From Mesonia sp. HuA40 (GTDB taxonomy: Bacteria; Bacteroidota; Bacteroidia; Flavobacteriales; Flavobacteriaceae), in NCBI RefSeq assembly GCF_008017835.1, contig NZ_VRLT01000029.1, positions 1 through 64,000 on the forward strand: a stretch of 64,000 nt of DNA, written 5' to 3'. The position numbers were made by a program, and so were the translations under genes. The notes under the pieces are model-generated. The model made no database searches. It saw nothing but the letters and a program-made list of their open reading frames with translations, and was not told the origin of the DNA. Shown piece by piece: positions 1-7,417 of the stretch; the stretch's first letter is position 1, and each line of letters begins with the position of its first letter.

Positions 1-77
1 TGTTGTTTTGTTGTTTTGTTGTTTTGTTGTTTTGTTGTTTTGTTGTTTTGTTGTTTTGTTGTTTTGTTGTTTTGTTG
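1..77. repeat. Octanucleotide tandem repeat, about 9.6 copies
   Basis: An 8-bp unit (TGTTGTTT on the plus strand) is repeated head to tail without a visible mismatch from the window edge to base 77, so the true copy number may be larger. A partial echo of the unit lies near 139-154. Units of 8 bp are not a multiple of three, so gain or loss of one copy would shift any reading frame passing through it. Confidence 0.95.
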
Positions 78-80
78 CAT
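1..80 (-). CDS. Start of a possible phase-variable gene (partial, leaves the window)
   Basis: On the minus strand an ATG at 80-78 is followed immediately by the octamer repeat and stays open to the window edge. The repeat is read as a recurring eight-residue unit, QQNNKTTK. Nothing of the body of the gene is visible, so function cannot be given. A start codon placed directly before an out-of-frame-length tandem repeat is the classical layout of slipped-strand phase variation, but the ATG could also be chance in AT-rich DNA. No TAnnTTTG promoter box is evident just upstream (81-160). Confidence 0.3.
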   Translation of the reverse strand, partial: MQQNNKTTKQQNNKTTKQQNNKTTKQ

Positions 81-304
81 GTTAATAAAAAGTTGATTAG
101 GTGTTTAAGGTACAAATAATTATTTTATTACACAATAAGGTTGTTGTTTTGTTAATGTTATTTTAATAAATTAACATAAAAACATCTTTTTTTCTGCAGC
201 AGCAGAATGTTAAAGGATGTGTATGAAAAAAGAAATCTATTTTTTTTTGACGTTTCTTCGGAAGAAACTTTGAGAATATTAGAATAGGCTCACTACTAAA
301 GGTA

Positions 305-580
305 ATGCCTGATTTTTACAATCATATCTCGAATTTTTCACTTTGTATTATTTTTTACATAACTCTTGGGTACGTTGGTGTAATGTTCGGTATGACATTT
401 AAACACTTAATTTTAATTGGGGCATTTATTTTATTCTTAACTATAATAATAGAACTTCTAATACCATTTTTAAATACGCCTGACAAAACTGATGCCGTAT
501 ATGGAATACTAGGAGTGCTCTTAGGATTTGGGTTTCTTTATGTAATAAAAAACTATGGATTGAAAAAAAACAAATTATAA
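305..580 (+). CDS. Small VanZ-like membrane protein (hypothetical)
   Basis: This is a 91-residue protein with about three hydrophobic segments (roughly 10-28, 32-55 and 66-83) and a basic C-terminus. The pattern IIIELLIPFLN followed by a short acidic turn (DKTD) and a G-rich last helix (GILGVLLGFGF) resembles the last two helices of VanZ-family proteins, but it is shorter than usual and the match is only by eye. The ATG is preceded by AAAGG at 298-302. The gene ends 13 bases before a structured element at 594-711, a geometry like an integron cassette. Function unknown. Confidence 0.6.
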   Translation: MPDFYNHISNFSLCIIFYITLGYVGVMFGMTFKHLILIGAFILFLTIIIELLIPFLNTPDKTDAVYGILGVLLGFGFLYVIKNYGLKKNKL

Positions 581-593
581 AAACGAAAGCACA

Positions 594-711
594 ACAATAG
601 CTATAAGTAATTGCTTGTTCTCGCCTACTTCTGAAAACCCTCTCGGATTTTCAGTTTGGTGCATACTTGTAAAGTTATGTGCTAACCCACGCAACTACTC
701 ATAGGTACTGT
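594..711 (-). other. attC-like or RNA-like structured element
   Basis: Two arms, 594-613 and 692-711, pair over 20 positions. On the minus strand there are 16 Watson-Crick pairs, three G-U wobbles and one mismatch; on the plus strand the wobbles become A-C mismatches. Inside, 631-640 and 645-654 form a 10-bp hairpin with a GAGA (GNRA-type) loop on the minus strand, again with one G-U wobble. The asymmetry says the minus strand is the folded molecule, as single-stranded DNA (integron attC sites fold from the bottom strand) or as RNA. Similar non-coding elements beside small ORFs recur in Bacteroidota genomes as far as I recall; this is not verified. Confidence 0.55.
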
Positions 712-831
712 ATTAAATAACAAGTATTTTAATTAAAATTTTATAGAGATAGTTTAAATGTAGTTACTCCTTCTATTGAAATATACATAAGAGTAAATAA
801 AACAAGTCACCCAAAATATGATGATCGGGAA

Positions 832-1251
832 TTGGTGAAAAATTTTGTAATTGAAACACTAAAATTAGAATTACCTAAAAGCGAATATTATGAGTTGAAT
901 TTGATGTCAAAAGATTATTCAACCGTAAATAAAGCATTAGAAATTATCCTATCTAAGAAACACAAAAACCCAGAATGGATTGTTGCAGCACCCAATGAAA
1001 TTTTAATTTCTGAAAGTAAATACACCCTACTAATATCCATTACCGGTAGTTATGGTGATTCATATCGTGGCGTATTATTTTGCTCTGTAATTAATAATAA
1101 GGATAAAATTATTGAGTATGTAGAAAGATATACTCTTAATGGAAGTCCGTTAAATAAAAACAAAATTCAGAAAAGAATTAAAAAAGCAATAGCAGAAATA
1201 GTATATAAGCAACAGTATAAATTACGGCTTAAACTTCAACTCAAAACTTAA
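832..1251 (+). CDS. Hypothetical protein, probably 5'-truncated
   Basis: The first available start is TTG at 832, giving 139 residues, but the frame is open without a stop back to 733 and encodes plausible protein there (for example PSIEIYIRVNKTSHPKYDD just before the TTG). No ATG exists in that stretch. The sequence upstream of 733 is the tail of the structured element. The simplest reading is a gene whose 5' end was lost when the element arrived. The product is soluble and basic at its C-terminus, with a strand-rich middle (TLLISITGSYGDSYRG). I do not recognise a family. Its last 30 bases overlap the convergent gene ending at 1222. Confidence 0.5.
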   Translation: MVKNFVIETLKLELPKSEYYELNLMSKDYSTVNKALEIILSKKHKNPEWIVAAPNEILISESKYTLLISITGSYGDSYRGVLFCSVINNKDKIIEYVERYTLNGSPLNKNKIQKRIKKAIAEIVYKQQYKLRLKLQLKT

Positions 1252-2034
1252 AGTTTCACTCGTTTTTTTAGAGCTGATCTTTTTTCCTTTGGATATAGAA
1301 GAATAGTCAAAAAGAGGCACTTCTAAAGATCTTTTTTTCGCTGCTGCGGAATAATATTTATCTCTAGAAGGATGAATTGGATAAACACCATGAAAAATTC
1401 CAGAAGTTGACTTTTCAACCAATCGAATTAACAATCTTATTGCATCATTTTGCTCTATAAGATTTACCGGAGCATCAGGATTCTTCATATTTTCTCTTCC
1501 TGCCAAATATTTTACAGGGTGCCTATCTTCTCCTACCAAACCTCCAAAACGAACAACTGCCGTGATAAAATTCTCGCTGCTTTGCCAAAGATTTTCCACT
1601 TCTATCAACTGTTGAGCGGTAGAAGAGGTTGCGTTAGGAATATCATTTTCTTTGTAAGTTGGAAAATTTTCTTCCTCTTCAAAAATCGAAGTCGAACTTA
1701 CATAAATTACGTGCTTTACCTCACTCTTTTCTACTTCCGTAAAAAGGTGATTCATTTTTTTTACAAAATTTTCTTTTGGGTTTTTTCGCAAGCCTGGAGG
1801 CACATCTATAATTAGACAATTAATGTCCTGTAAAAACTCATCTACCTCGCCTATAATTGAATCTTCAGTAAGTTTCACAACGTGAGCTGAAATACCAATA
1901 TCTCGCAGCTTATTTATTTTACTTTTTCGAGTAGTTGTACCTTTTACTCGATAACCCAATCGCAAAAGTTCTTTGGCCAAGGGAAGGCCTAACCAGCCAC
2001 AACCTAATATTCCTATTACCGGTTTTTCTTTCAT
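1222..2034 (-). CDS. NAD(P)-binding SDR-type protein, YeeZ-like
   Basis: This 270-residue protein opens with a Rossmann motif, GILGCGWLGLPLA (residues 8-20), followed by KGTTTRKSK, the usual signature of the YeeZ-like branch of extended short-chain dehydrogenases. VKHVIYVSSTSIF near 105-118 is the strand carrying the SDR catalytic serine region; a canonical YxxxK is not obvious (TYKEND follows). The substrate is unknown. It overlaps the upstream 90-residue gene by 4 bases, so the two are probably co-transcribed and translationally coupled. Confidence 0.85.
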   Translation of the reverse strand: MKEKPVIGILGCGWLGLPLAKELLRLGYRVKGTTTRKSKINKLRDIGISAHVVKLTEDSIIGEVDEFLQDINCLIIDVPPGLRKNPKENFVKKMNHLFTEVEKSEVKHVIYVSSTSIFEEEENFPTYKENDIPNATSSTAQQLIEVENLWQSSENFITAVVRFGGLVGEDRHPVKYLAGRENMKNPDAPVNLIEQNDAIRLLIRLVEKSTSGIFHGVYPIHPSRDKYYSAAAKKRSLEVPLFDYSSISKGKKISSKKTSETLSFELKFKP

Positions 2035-2303
2035 TTTTGTTTATTTTTAAACTCTAAATACTCTTTGTCTTTGCGTTTAAAATCAAAAAAAGCTACCAAA
2101 CAACCAAAAAGGCTATGAGTTAGTAAGAAAAAGAACCAACGCAATGCATTGAGTTCACTCATTTGAAAATTGGCATTTACCAATTCAATAAAAGTGGATA
2201 CTGGAAAGGCAAAGATCAAAAATCCGTAAAGAAAAACATAGTATCTGGGCGACTGTCGCTTTTTCTCCCATTGCGCTATTCGTTTCTTAAAATCCTTTGA
2301 CAT
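2031..2303 (-). CDS. Small membrane protein, hypothetical
   Basis: The 90-residue product has a basic N-terminus (KKRIAQWEKKRQS), two hydrophobic helices (about 22-42 and 53-74) and a charged C-terminus, which suggests a two-pass inner-membrane protein. It sits 4 bases after the M28 peptidase gene and overlaps the SDR gene by 4 bases, so it is the middle gene of a tight minus-strand operon. No functional motif is visible. Confidence 0.75.
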   Translation of the reverse strand: MSKDFKKRIAQWEKKRQSPRYYVFLYGFLIFAFPVSTFIELVNANFQMSELNALRWFFFLLTHSLFGCLVAFFDFKRKDKEYLEFKNKQK

Positions 2304-2307
2304 AAGT

Positions 2308-4593
2308 TTATTTTAATTCTATAATTTGTTGGGTTATGATGGCATCATTCAAAATAAAAGGCTTTGGCATTTGGTCTGTACTTCGTGGTTCAATCGTAAA
2401 TTTTTGCTGACTTAATAGGTTGTTACTTGCTTCAAACAGCGTTAATTGAGCCGCATTGTCTTTGGGCAATTCAATTTCTATTCGCAACGTGTCGTTATCT
2501 ACCACATAGTAGGTTAATAAAGACTCTCGTTTATTTTTATAGTACGCTAAGGCGGAATTTTTAATCGTTTTTTCATTTATTTTAAGACTTAAAACCTCAA
2601 GATCTTTAGGTTTAGTAATCTCAATTCGATTAAGGTCACGCTGGGGTGTAATAGTTAGTTTATATCTTGTACTGATTGAATTTGAGTATTTACTTTTTAT
2701 GCTAATTTGGGCGGGTTTAAACGGGAGAATGGGCGCTTGTTTTTCAAAAGTAAATGGCATTTGGTATTTACTATCAAACAAACTGGCTTTTTGTATGCGA
2801 TCTTGAGCATCAAAAATTTGCTGAGTAAAACTATCAAGATGCTCGTCATAACTGTACCAGTTAGCCTGATTTTCATTTACATTAAAAACATAAAGCAAAC
2901 TATTGGGTTTAGGTCGTAGTTCATTAAAGTCACTTTTTAAGTGAATAACAATTATAGCCAACAATCCGATAAAAATAAAAGCAAAACCTACCGGTTTTTT
3001 ATACTCTAATTCTAACCACGAAGCTTGCCACCCTACAAAGATAAAATATATTAGTAAGGTACTTGCAGGCAGTATTTTTAACCCTAATCCGACTGGAAAA
3101 AATTGAACTAAAGGCGCAAAAATTAAAAGTGAAGGAAGGCCAAGCAGAGCTAAGATAAATAGGTTTTTAATTTGAAAAAGACGCAAACCAAAGGCTGCCA
3201 AAGCAAAGTAAAATGCAAAAATAAAATAAAACGCTCCGGGTAATATAAAAGCTATTAAAGTACAAATTAATAAAATCAACACAATTCCTGGTAAAAGTGT
3301 GCTGGTACGCTGATTAAAATTTGAGCTTTTTTTAGGATAAAATAAAAAATGAGCTAAAGCAAAACTCAGGGCACTAATAGCCAAAATATACCAATGTCCA
3401 TTATAAGTAAAACCGTTTAAATTTTCTTGAACACTGGGGTAAATTAGTTTAGAAACAAACCATATGAGCCAAGAAAAACCTAGACCAAACATCAAGAAAA
3501 GTAGTAAGCTCTTGAATGATTTTGTTACCTCTGCAAAAGAAATTAATTTTTGTCTAAATCCGTAAAGGCATAAGGCGATTAATACTATCCAACCCAAAAT
3601 TAATAAGGGAAAAATATAAGCAAATGGAAAGTAAACCATTTCAATAACAGGAAGATCAAAGTAAACCATATCTTCCTCACTTGGTAATGTTGCCAAGTCA
3701 ATCTCTGCAAAGTGCGGTAAAAGTTGCTCCAAATAACTAGCTTGATGCAACAAAGAAGTATCATCTAAATTCTTTGCAGTGTCATTTGCCGTGTGATAAT
3801 CAAAATGATCATCAATAAAAGCAAAGAAAAAACTAGGTATTTCTTTTTGTTCTCTAAAAACAGTTGCATCAGTATCGTTGGGTAGTTTTTTATAAACACT
3901 ATACATTAGTGAGTTGGCTAATGGGTATTTTGTTCTAGCCTTTGAGAACTCACTTATTAAAGTTTTGTTACCACTATTACTTTCTATTATAGTATTTGAG
4001 GGACCCCCGCTTCCTCTGGCTTCAAAATTGAGCACTAGCCCAATCTCATCTGCCCAAGGATGATCATCAACAAACAGGGCAGCTCCGTTTAAGCCTACCT
4101 CTTCTGCATCGGTAAATAAAATAATGATATCATTTTTAGGCTTATTTTCTTGAGCCAAAAAATTCCTCAAAACCTCTAAAATTGTTGCTACTCCAGATGC
4201 GGCATCGCTAGCGCCAAATGAAGAGTGCACTGCACTATCATAGTGTGTCATAACTAGAAGGGCCTTTCTATCTGGTTCACTACCCTCTATTCGAGTAATT
4301 ATATTTTCTGGAGCAGTAAATTGACCTACTTCATTTAAGACATAATCTTTTTGTGTATGAACACTTAGACCTAAAGATTGTAATTGCTCTACTATGTATT
4401 TTTTTACTTGACCGTGGTAAGAAGTTCCTATACTATGCGGCTCTTTAGCAATTATCTTTACGTGTTGTTTAGCCTTTTCTAAATCGAAATGCTCTAGCTG
4501 ACTATCATTTCTTGGTGTAAGGCTATAAAAACTAAAAAAACAAACTCCAACAAAGAGTAAGTACACCAACAGGCTGCTGATTTTTTTTTTCAT
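2308..4593 (-). CDS. Membrane-anchored M28-family metallopeptidase
   Basis: A 761-residue protein with an N-terminal hydrophobic anchor (about 8-25), a periplasmic M28 aminopeptidase domain (about 35-300), a block of six to nine transmembrane helices (about 315-550) and a C-terminal beta-rich domain. Two-zinc ligands are visible: H117 and D119 (MTHYDS), D130 (GASDAASG), E164/E165 (TDAEEVG), E191 (NFEARG) and the late His in DYHTANDT. The layout matches the FXNA/vacuolar-protease-like branch of M28. Cellular role unknown; peptide or protein turnover at the envelope is an inference. It starts one base after the zinc-finger gene. Confidence 0.9.
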   Translation of the reverse strand: MKKKISSLLVYLLFVGVCFFSFYSLTPRNDSQLEHFDLEKAKQHVKIIAKEPHSIGTSYHGQVKKYIVEQLQSLGLSVHTQKDYVLNEVGQFTAPENIITRIEGSEPDRKALLVMTHYDSAVHSSFGASDAASGVATILEVLRNFLAQENKPKNDIIILFTDAEEVGLNGAALFVDDHPWADEIGLVLNFEARGSGGPSNTIIESNSGNKTLISEFSKARTKYPLANSLMYSVYKKLPNDTDATVFREQKEIPSFFFAFIDDHFDYHTANDTAKNLDDTSLLHQASYLEQLLPHFAEIDLATLPSEEDMVYFDLPVIEMVYFPFAYIFPLLILGWIVLIALCLYGFRQKLISFAEVTKSFKSLLLFLMFGLGFSWLIWFVSKLIYPSVQENLNGFTYNGHWYILAISALSFALAHFLFYPKKSSNFNQRTSTLLPGIVLILLICTLIAFILPGAFYFIFAFYFALAAFGLRLFQIKNLFILALLGLPSLLIFAPLVQFFPVGLGLKILPASTLLIYFIFVGWQASWLELEYKKPVGFAFIFIGLLAIIVIHLKSDFNELRPKPNSLLYVFNVNENQANWYSYDEHLDSFTQQIFDAQDRIQKASLFDSKYQMPFTFEKQAPILPFKPAQISIKSKYSNSISTRYKLTITPQRDLNRIEITKPKDLEVLSLKINEKTIKNSALAYYKNKRESLLTYYVVDNDTLRIEIELPKDNAAQLTLFEASNNLLSQQKFTIEPRSTDQMPKPFILNDAIITQQIIELK

Positions 4594-4594
4594 A

Positions 4595-4945
4595 TCAAGA
4601 GTTGTTTTTTACCAAAGCAAAATAATCGTTTTCAAGGGGTAAATAACCTTGATCATAGACAAAATAATAAACCGTTCCTTTCTTTGTGGTATAAATACTG
4701 GTAAAATAAGTAAAATCAAAACCTAAGTTTTCTAGTTTCTGCTTAGTGGTTTTAGATTTCTTTTCGGGATTTAAGCGCTGCAGTATACGGTAGTTCTTGC
4801 GTAATCTATTGTTCACATTACGCATAAGGTTATTAGCGTCTTTATTAAGTCGATTATTATAGGCGTTTCTGCAGTAATCACCACAAAATTTTTTATCTGC
4901 GCGGCCGCGCATGGCCTCACCACACTCTACACATTGTTTTTGCAT
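4595..4945 (-). CDS. Small zinc-finger protein, hypothetical
   Basis: The 116-residue protein starts with a probable zinc site: CVEC at residues 5-8 and CGDYC at about 21-25. A basic, Asn-rich helix follows (NNRLRKNYRILQRLNP), then a predicted alpha/beta tail. Such short CxxC...CxxxC proteins are common in Bacteroidota, usually annotated as hypothetical; nucleic-acid binding is plausible but not shown. It lies one base ahead of the M28 gene and so is likely co-transcribed with it. Confidence 0.75.
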   Translation of the reverse strand: MQKQCVECGEAMRGRADKKFCGDYCRNAYNNRLNKDANNLMRNVNNRLRKNYRILQRLNPEKKSKTTKQKLENLGFDFTYFTSIYTTKKGTVYYFVYDQGYLPLENDYFALVKNNS

Positions 4946-4982
4946 AGCTTAAATATACTAATTTTTAAAGCAAAAACAACGC

Positions 4983-5012
4983 ATAAAAAAAGCACCATAA
5001 AAATGGTGCTTT
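4983..5012 (-). terminator. Rho-independent terminator of cspA
   Basis: Arms 4989-4998 and 5003-5012 form a perfect 10-bp stem with a 4-base loop. On the minus strand it is followed by a run of T (A-run at 4985-4991 on the plus strand). It lies 24 bases after the cspA stop codon and separates cspA from the zinc-finger gene. Confidence 0.9.
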
Positions 5013-5035
5013 AAGAAAACTTAAAATAATAAATA

Positions 5036-5230
5036 TTATTCAATCACGCGAACTTCTGTCGCAGTCATTCCTTTTCTTCCTTCACTTTCAACGTACTCTA
5101 CACGGTCCCCTTCGTTCAAAGAGTCACCTTCTAAACCAGTTACGTGCACAAAGATATCTCTACCTGTATCTTCGTTTGTAATAAAACCATAACCTTTTGA
5201 TTCGTTGAAAAATTTAACTGTACCTTCCAT
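5036..5230 (-). CDS. cspA: Cold shock protein (CspA family)
   Basis: This 64-residue protein has both RNA-binding motifs of the cold shock domain: KGYGFI (RNP1-like, residues 12-17) and DIFVHV (RNP2-like, 25-30). It binds single-stranded nucleic acid and acts as an RNA chaperone. I chose the ATG at 5230 rather than the upstream start at 5260, because family members begin MxGTVKFF and because the promoter -7 box at 5258-5265 covers the longer start. It has its own promoter and terminator, so it is monocistronic. Confidence 0.95.
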   Translation of the reverse strand: MEGTVKFFNESKGYGFITNEDTGRDIFVHVTGLEGDSLNEGDRVEYVESEGRKGMTATEVRVIE

Positions 5231-5257
5231 TGTAAAAATAAAATAATTAATAATGCA

Positions 5258-5286
5258 CAAAAGTACAATATAAATTGAGAAACCAA
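5258..5286 (-). promoter_or_regulatory. Promoter of cspA
   Basis: On the minus strand TTG (5286-5284) and TACTTTTG (5265-5258) are separated by 18 bases, matching the Bacteroidota sigma consensus TTG-N17..23-TAnnTTTG. The expected transcript start leaves a leader of roughly 22-25 bases before the cspA ATG. Confidence 0.75.
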
Positions 5287-5292
5287 ATTTTT

Positions 5293-5574
5293 TTAATCCA
5301 AATTATTTTCTTTTTTTTTATAAAATTTTAAATCATCAACCCTTTTTTCTTTCATTTTTTTAATATTTTCTGGGGTTAGCATATAATCTTTTAGGCTCCT
5401 ACTTTTTGATCTTTGGTACAAAAAAAGTGGCATTACAATAAATATTCCTAAAACTAGCGAAGAACCTATTAGAACATTTGCCAATTTTTCATATATTTCA
5501 TTTTGCTGCATAATTAAGCCTGCTGCTAAGCCCAAAACCATTAAAATAAATAAGAGTTTAATTGCTGTTTTCAT
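5293..5574 (-). CDS. Small membrane protein, hypothetical
   Basis: The 93-residue product has two hydrophobic helices (about 5-22 and 33-53) followed by a highly charged cytoplasmic tail (KKMKEKRVDDLKFYKKKENN). It starts 7 bases after the CLC channel gene and is probably its operon partner. No known domain is recognised. Confidence 0.75.
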   Translation of the reverse strand: MKTAIKLLFILMVLGLAAGLIMQQNEIYEKLANVLIGSSLVLGIFIVMPLFLYQRSKSRSLKDYMLTPENIKKMKEKRVDDLKFYKKKENNLD

Positions 5575-5581
5575 TAGATTA

Positions 5582-7351
5582 TTAATAAGTGATTAATTTT
5601 CGGCGGTAAGCCGTTAAGAGTTTAGATTTAGAAACAAAACCTACATATTTTCCCTGTTTAAGAACAGGAAGATTCCACGCAGCACTGTTTTGAAATTTCA
5701 ACATAATTTGTTGCATACTATCTTGCTCATAGTCTATAAAATCTGGTGGGTCGTGCATTAAAAATTCAACTACGACAGATTCATATTTGTCTTGATCAAA
5801 CATAATGTCTCTAATATCATCTAGTGTAATTACACCTATCAATTTTTCATCCTCATCGACCACTGGATACAAGTTTCTTTTTGACTTTACCACTGCTTTA
5901 AATAGCATATCTTTTAAGGTCATTCCGGGTTTTAAGATAATGAAATTAGTTTCTATTATCGAATCTAGATTTAATAAAGTTAAAACCGATTGATCCTTAT
6001 CTAAAGTAAGTAGTGCGTTCTTTTCTTTTAGTTCTTTTGTATAGATATTACTTTCTTGATAAGATTTTGAAATCATAAAAGCAGTACCTACTACAAGCAT
6101 CAAGGGTATAAATAATTGATAACCTCCAGTGACTTCGGCTATTAAAAACATCGCTGTCAAAGGTGCTTGTAAAACTCCAGCCATAAGTCCGGCCATACCT
6201 AACATGGCAAAATTATTATTAGGTAAGATATAACCTAATTGCTTACAGAAATTAACATAAAAGCTACCCAAAACCGTTCCTAAAAACAAGACGGGGGCAA
6301 AGACTCCTCCCACCCCTCCACCACTTAAGGTTACCGCGGTTGCTAGTGGTTTTAAGAATATAAGGCCTACCATTAAACTTAATACCACCCAAGTAGATTG
6401 TTGGTCTCGAAAAAGAAAGCTGTCTAAGGCCGTTTCATAATCTTGACCAATGATTTTATTCATAAATTCAAAACCTTCACCATATAAAGGAGGAACCAAA
6501 TAGGTTAAAACACCCAAAATCATACCGGCCAAAATAACACGAAATATTGGTTTTTGTACTTTACGGAATTGATTTTCGGTTTTAAAATAAACCATTGTAA
6601 AATATATGGAAACCAATCCGGCAAAAAGGCCAAGAAAAATATAAAAGGGTAAGTTACCTATTTCAAAATGCTGAATCTCATTCAGGTTTACAATATACTG
6701 CTCTCCTATTAGTAATAATCTTGTAAGAACCGCCGAAACCGATGCAATAAGTAAAGGCAACATAGAAGTAAAGGTTAATTCTAGACTAAAAACTTCAAGA
6801 GCAAATAGAATAGCCGCAATAGGGGCTTTAAAAATAGCCGAAAGGGAACCGGCTGCTGCACAGACCAGCAAAAGTTTTCTGGTTTGTGCTTTCATATGAA
6901 AAAGGTCACTTATACCAGAACCAAAGGCAGCTCCCGTTGCAACAGATGGCCCTTCTAAACCCACAGAACCACCAAACCCTACTGTTAACGGTGCTGTAAT
7001 TAAAGAGGTAAACAAATTAGAACGATTTACTTTGCCTTCTTTTTTACTAATAGCAAACAAAGCCATGGGGATACCATGCGTTATTTTATGCTTGATTACT
7101 ATTTTTTTTACTAAGAAGGTAAGTAAAAGACCTAATAACGGAAAAATAAAATACCAATAACTATGGTAACTAGCCACTACTCCATCTTCGAATATAGCAG
7201 ATATAAAATGAGTTAAATTTTTAAGTATTATAGCAGAGAGGCCAGCCGCCAAACCAACCAGCATAGCCAAGAAGTTGATAAAATTCTTATCTGAAATATT
7301 TTTATACCGCCATTTTAAAAAGCGCTTAAAGAATTTCTTATTACTAGGCAT
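5582..7351 (-). CDS. CLC-family chloride channel/antiporter with CBS domains
   Basis: A 589-residue protein with an N-terminal CLC membrane domain (about 20-435) and two C-terminal CBS domains (about 460-589). The anion-path motifs are present: THGIP (91-95, in place of GSGIP), GLEGPS (131-136) with the gating Glu133, and GGVFAP near 350. FALEVFS lies where the second, proton-coupling glutamate sits in H+/Cl- exchangers, so antiport is possible but not proven. CBS domains usually sense adenine nucleotides. The following 93-residue membrane protein is 7 bases away. Confidence 0.93.
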   Translation of the reverse strand: MPSNKKFFKRFLKWRYKNISDKNFINFLAMLVGLAAGLSAIILKNLTHFISAIFEDGVVASYHSYWYFIFPLLGLLLTFLVKKIVIKHKITHGIPMALFAISKKEGKVNRSNLFTSLITAPLTVGFGGSVGLEGPSVATGAAFGSGISDLFHMKAQTRKLLLVCAAAGSLSAIFKAPIAAILFALEVFSLELTFTSMLPLLIASVSAVLTRLLLIGEQYIVNLNEIQHFEIGNLPFYIFLGLFAGLVSIYFTMVYFKTENQFRKVQKPIFRVILAGMILGVLTYLVPPLYGEGFEFMNKIIGQDYETALDSFLFRDQQSTWVVLSLMVGLIFLKPLATAVTLSGGGVGGVFAPVLFLGTVLGSFYVNFCKQLGYILPNNNFAMLGMAGLMAGVLQAPLTAMFLIAEVTGGYQLFIPLMLVVGTAFMISKSYQESNIYTKELKEKNALLTLDKDQSVLTLLNLDSIIETNFIILKPGMTLKDMLFKAVVKSKRNLYPVVDEDEKLIGVITLDDIRDIMFDQDKYESVVVEFLMHDPPDFIDYEQDSMQQIMLKFQNSAAWNLPVLKQGKYVGFVSKSKLLTAYRRKLITY

Positions 7352-7387
7352 GGTTTAAACGTTTTCACAGCCTTAACTAAAATAGCA

Positions 7388-7417
7388 AAAAAAACCTGCT
7401 TTCGCAGGATTTTTTTT
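7388..7417 (-). terminator. Terminator of aspS
   Basis: The core stem CCTGC/GCAGG (7395-7399 and 7404-7408, loop TTTC) is extended by facing A and T runs, so it can work in both orientations. On the minus strand it immediately follows the aspS stop codon and precedes the CLC gene. Confidence 0.88.

Noticed and set aside
1-77. CRISPR array
   Set aside because: The unit is 8 bp with no spacers; it is a simple tandem repeat.
252-268. GTTTCTTC-G-GAAGAAAC hairpin as a terminator
   Set aside because: No gene ends nearby on either strand and there is no T-run on the correct side; kept only as a possible part of an element copy.
1450-1815. 121-codon plus-strand frame over the SDR gene
   Set aside because: Antisense to conserved Rossmann-fold coding sequence; Phe/Ile-rich shadow translation.
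5231-5260. Longer start of the cold shock protein at 5260
   Set aside because: The ten extra residues are not found in the family and overlap the promoter -7 box.
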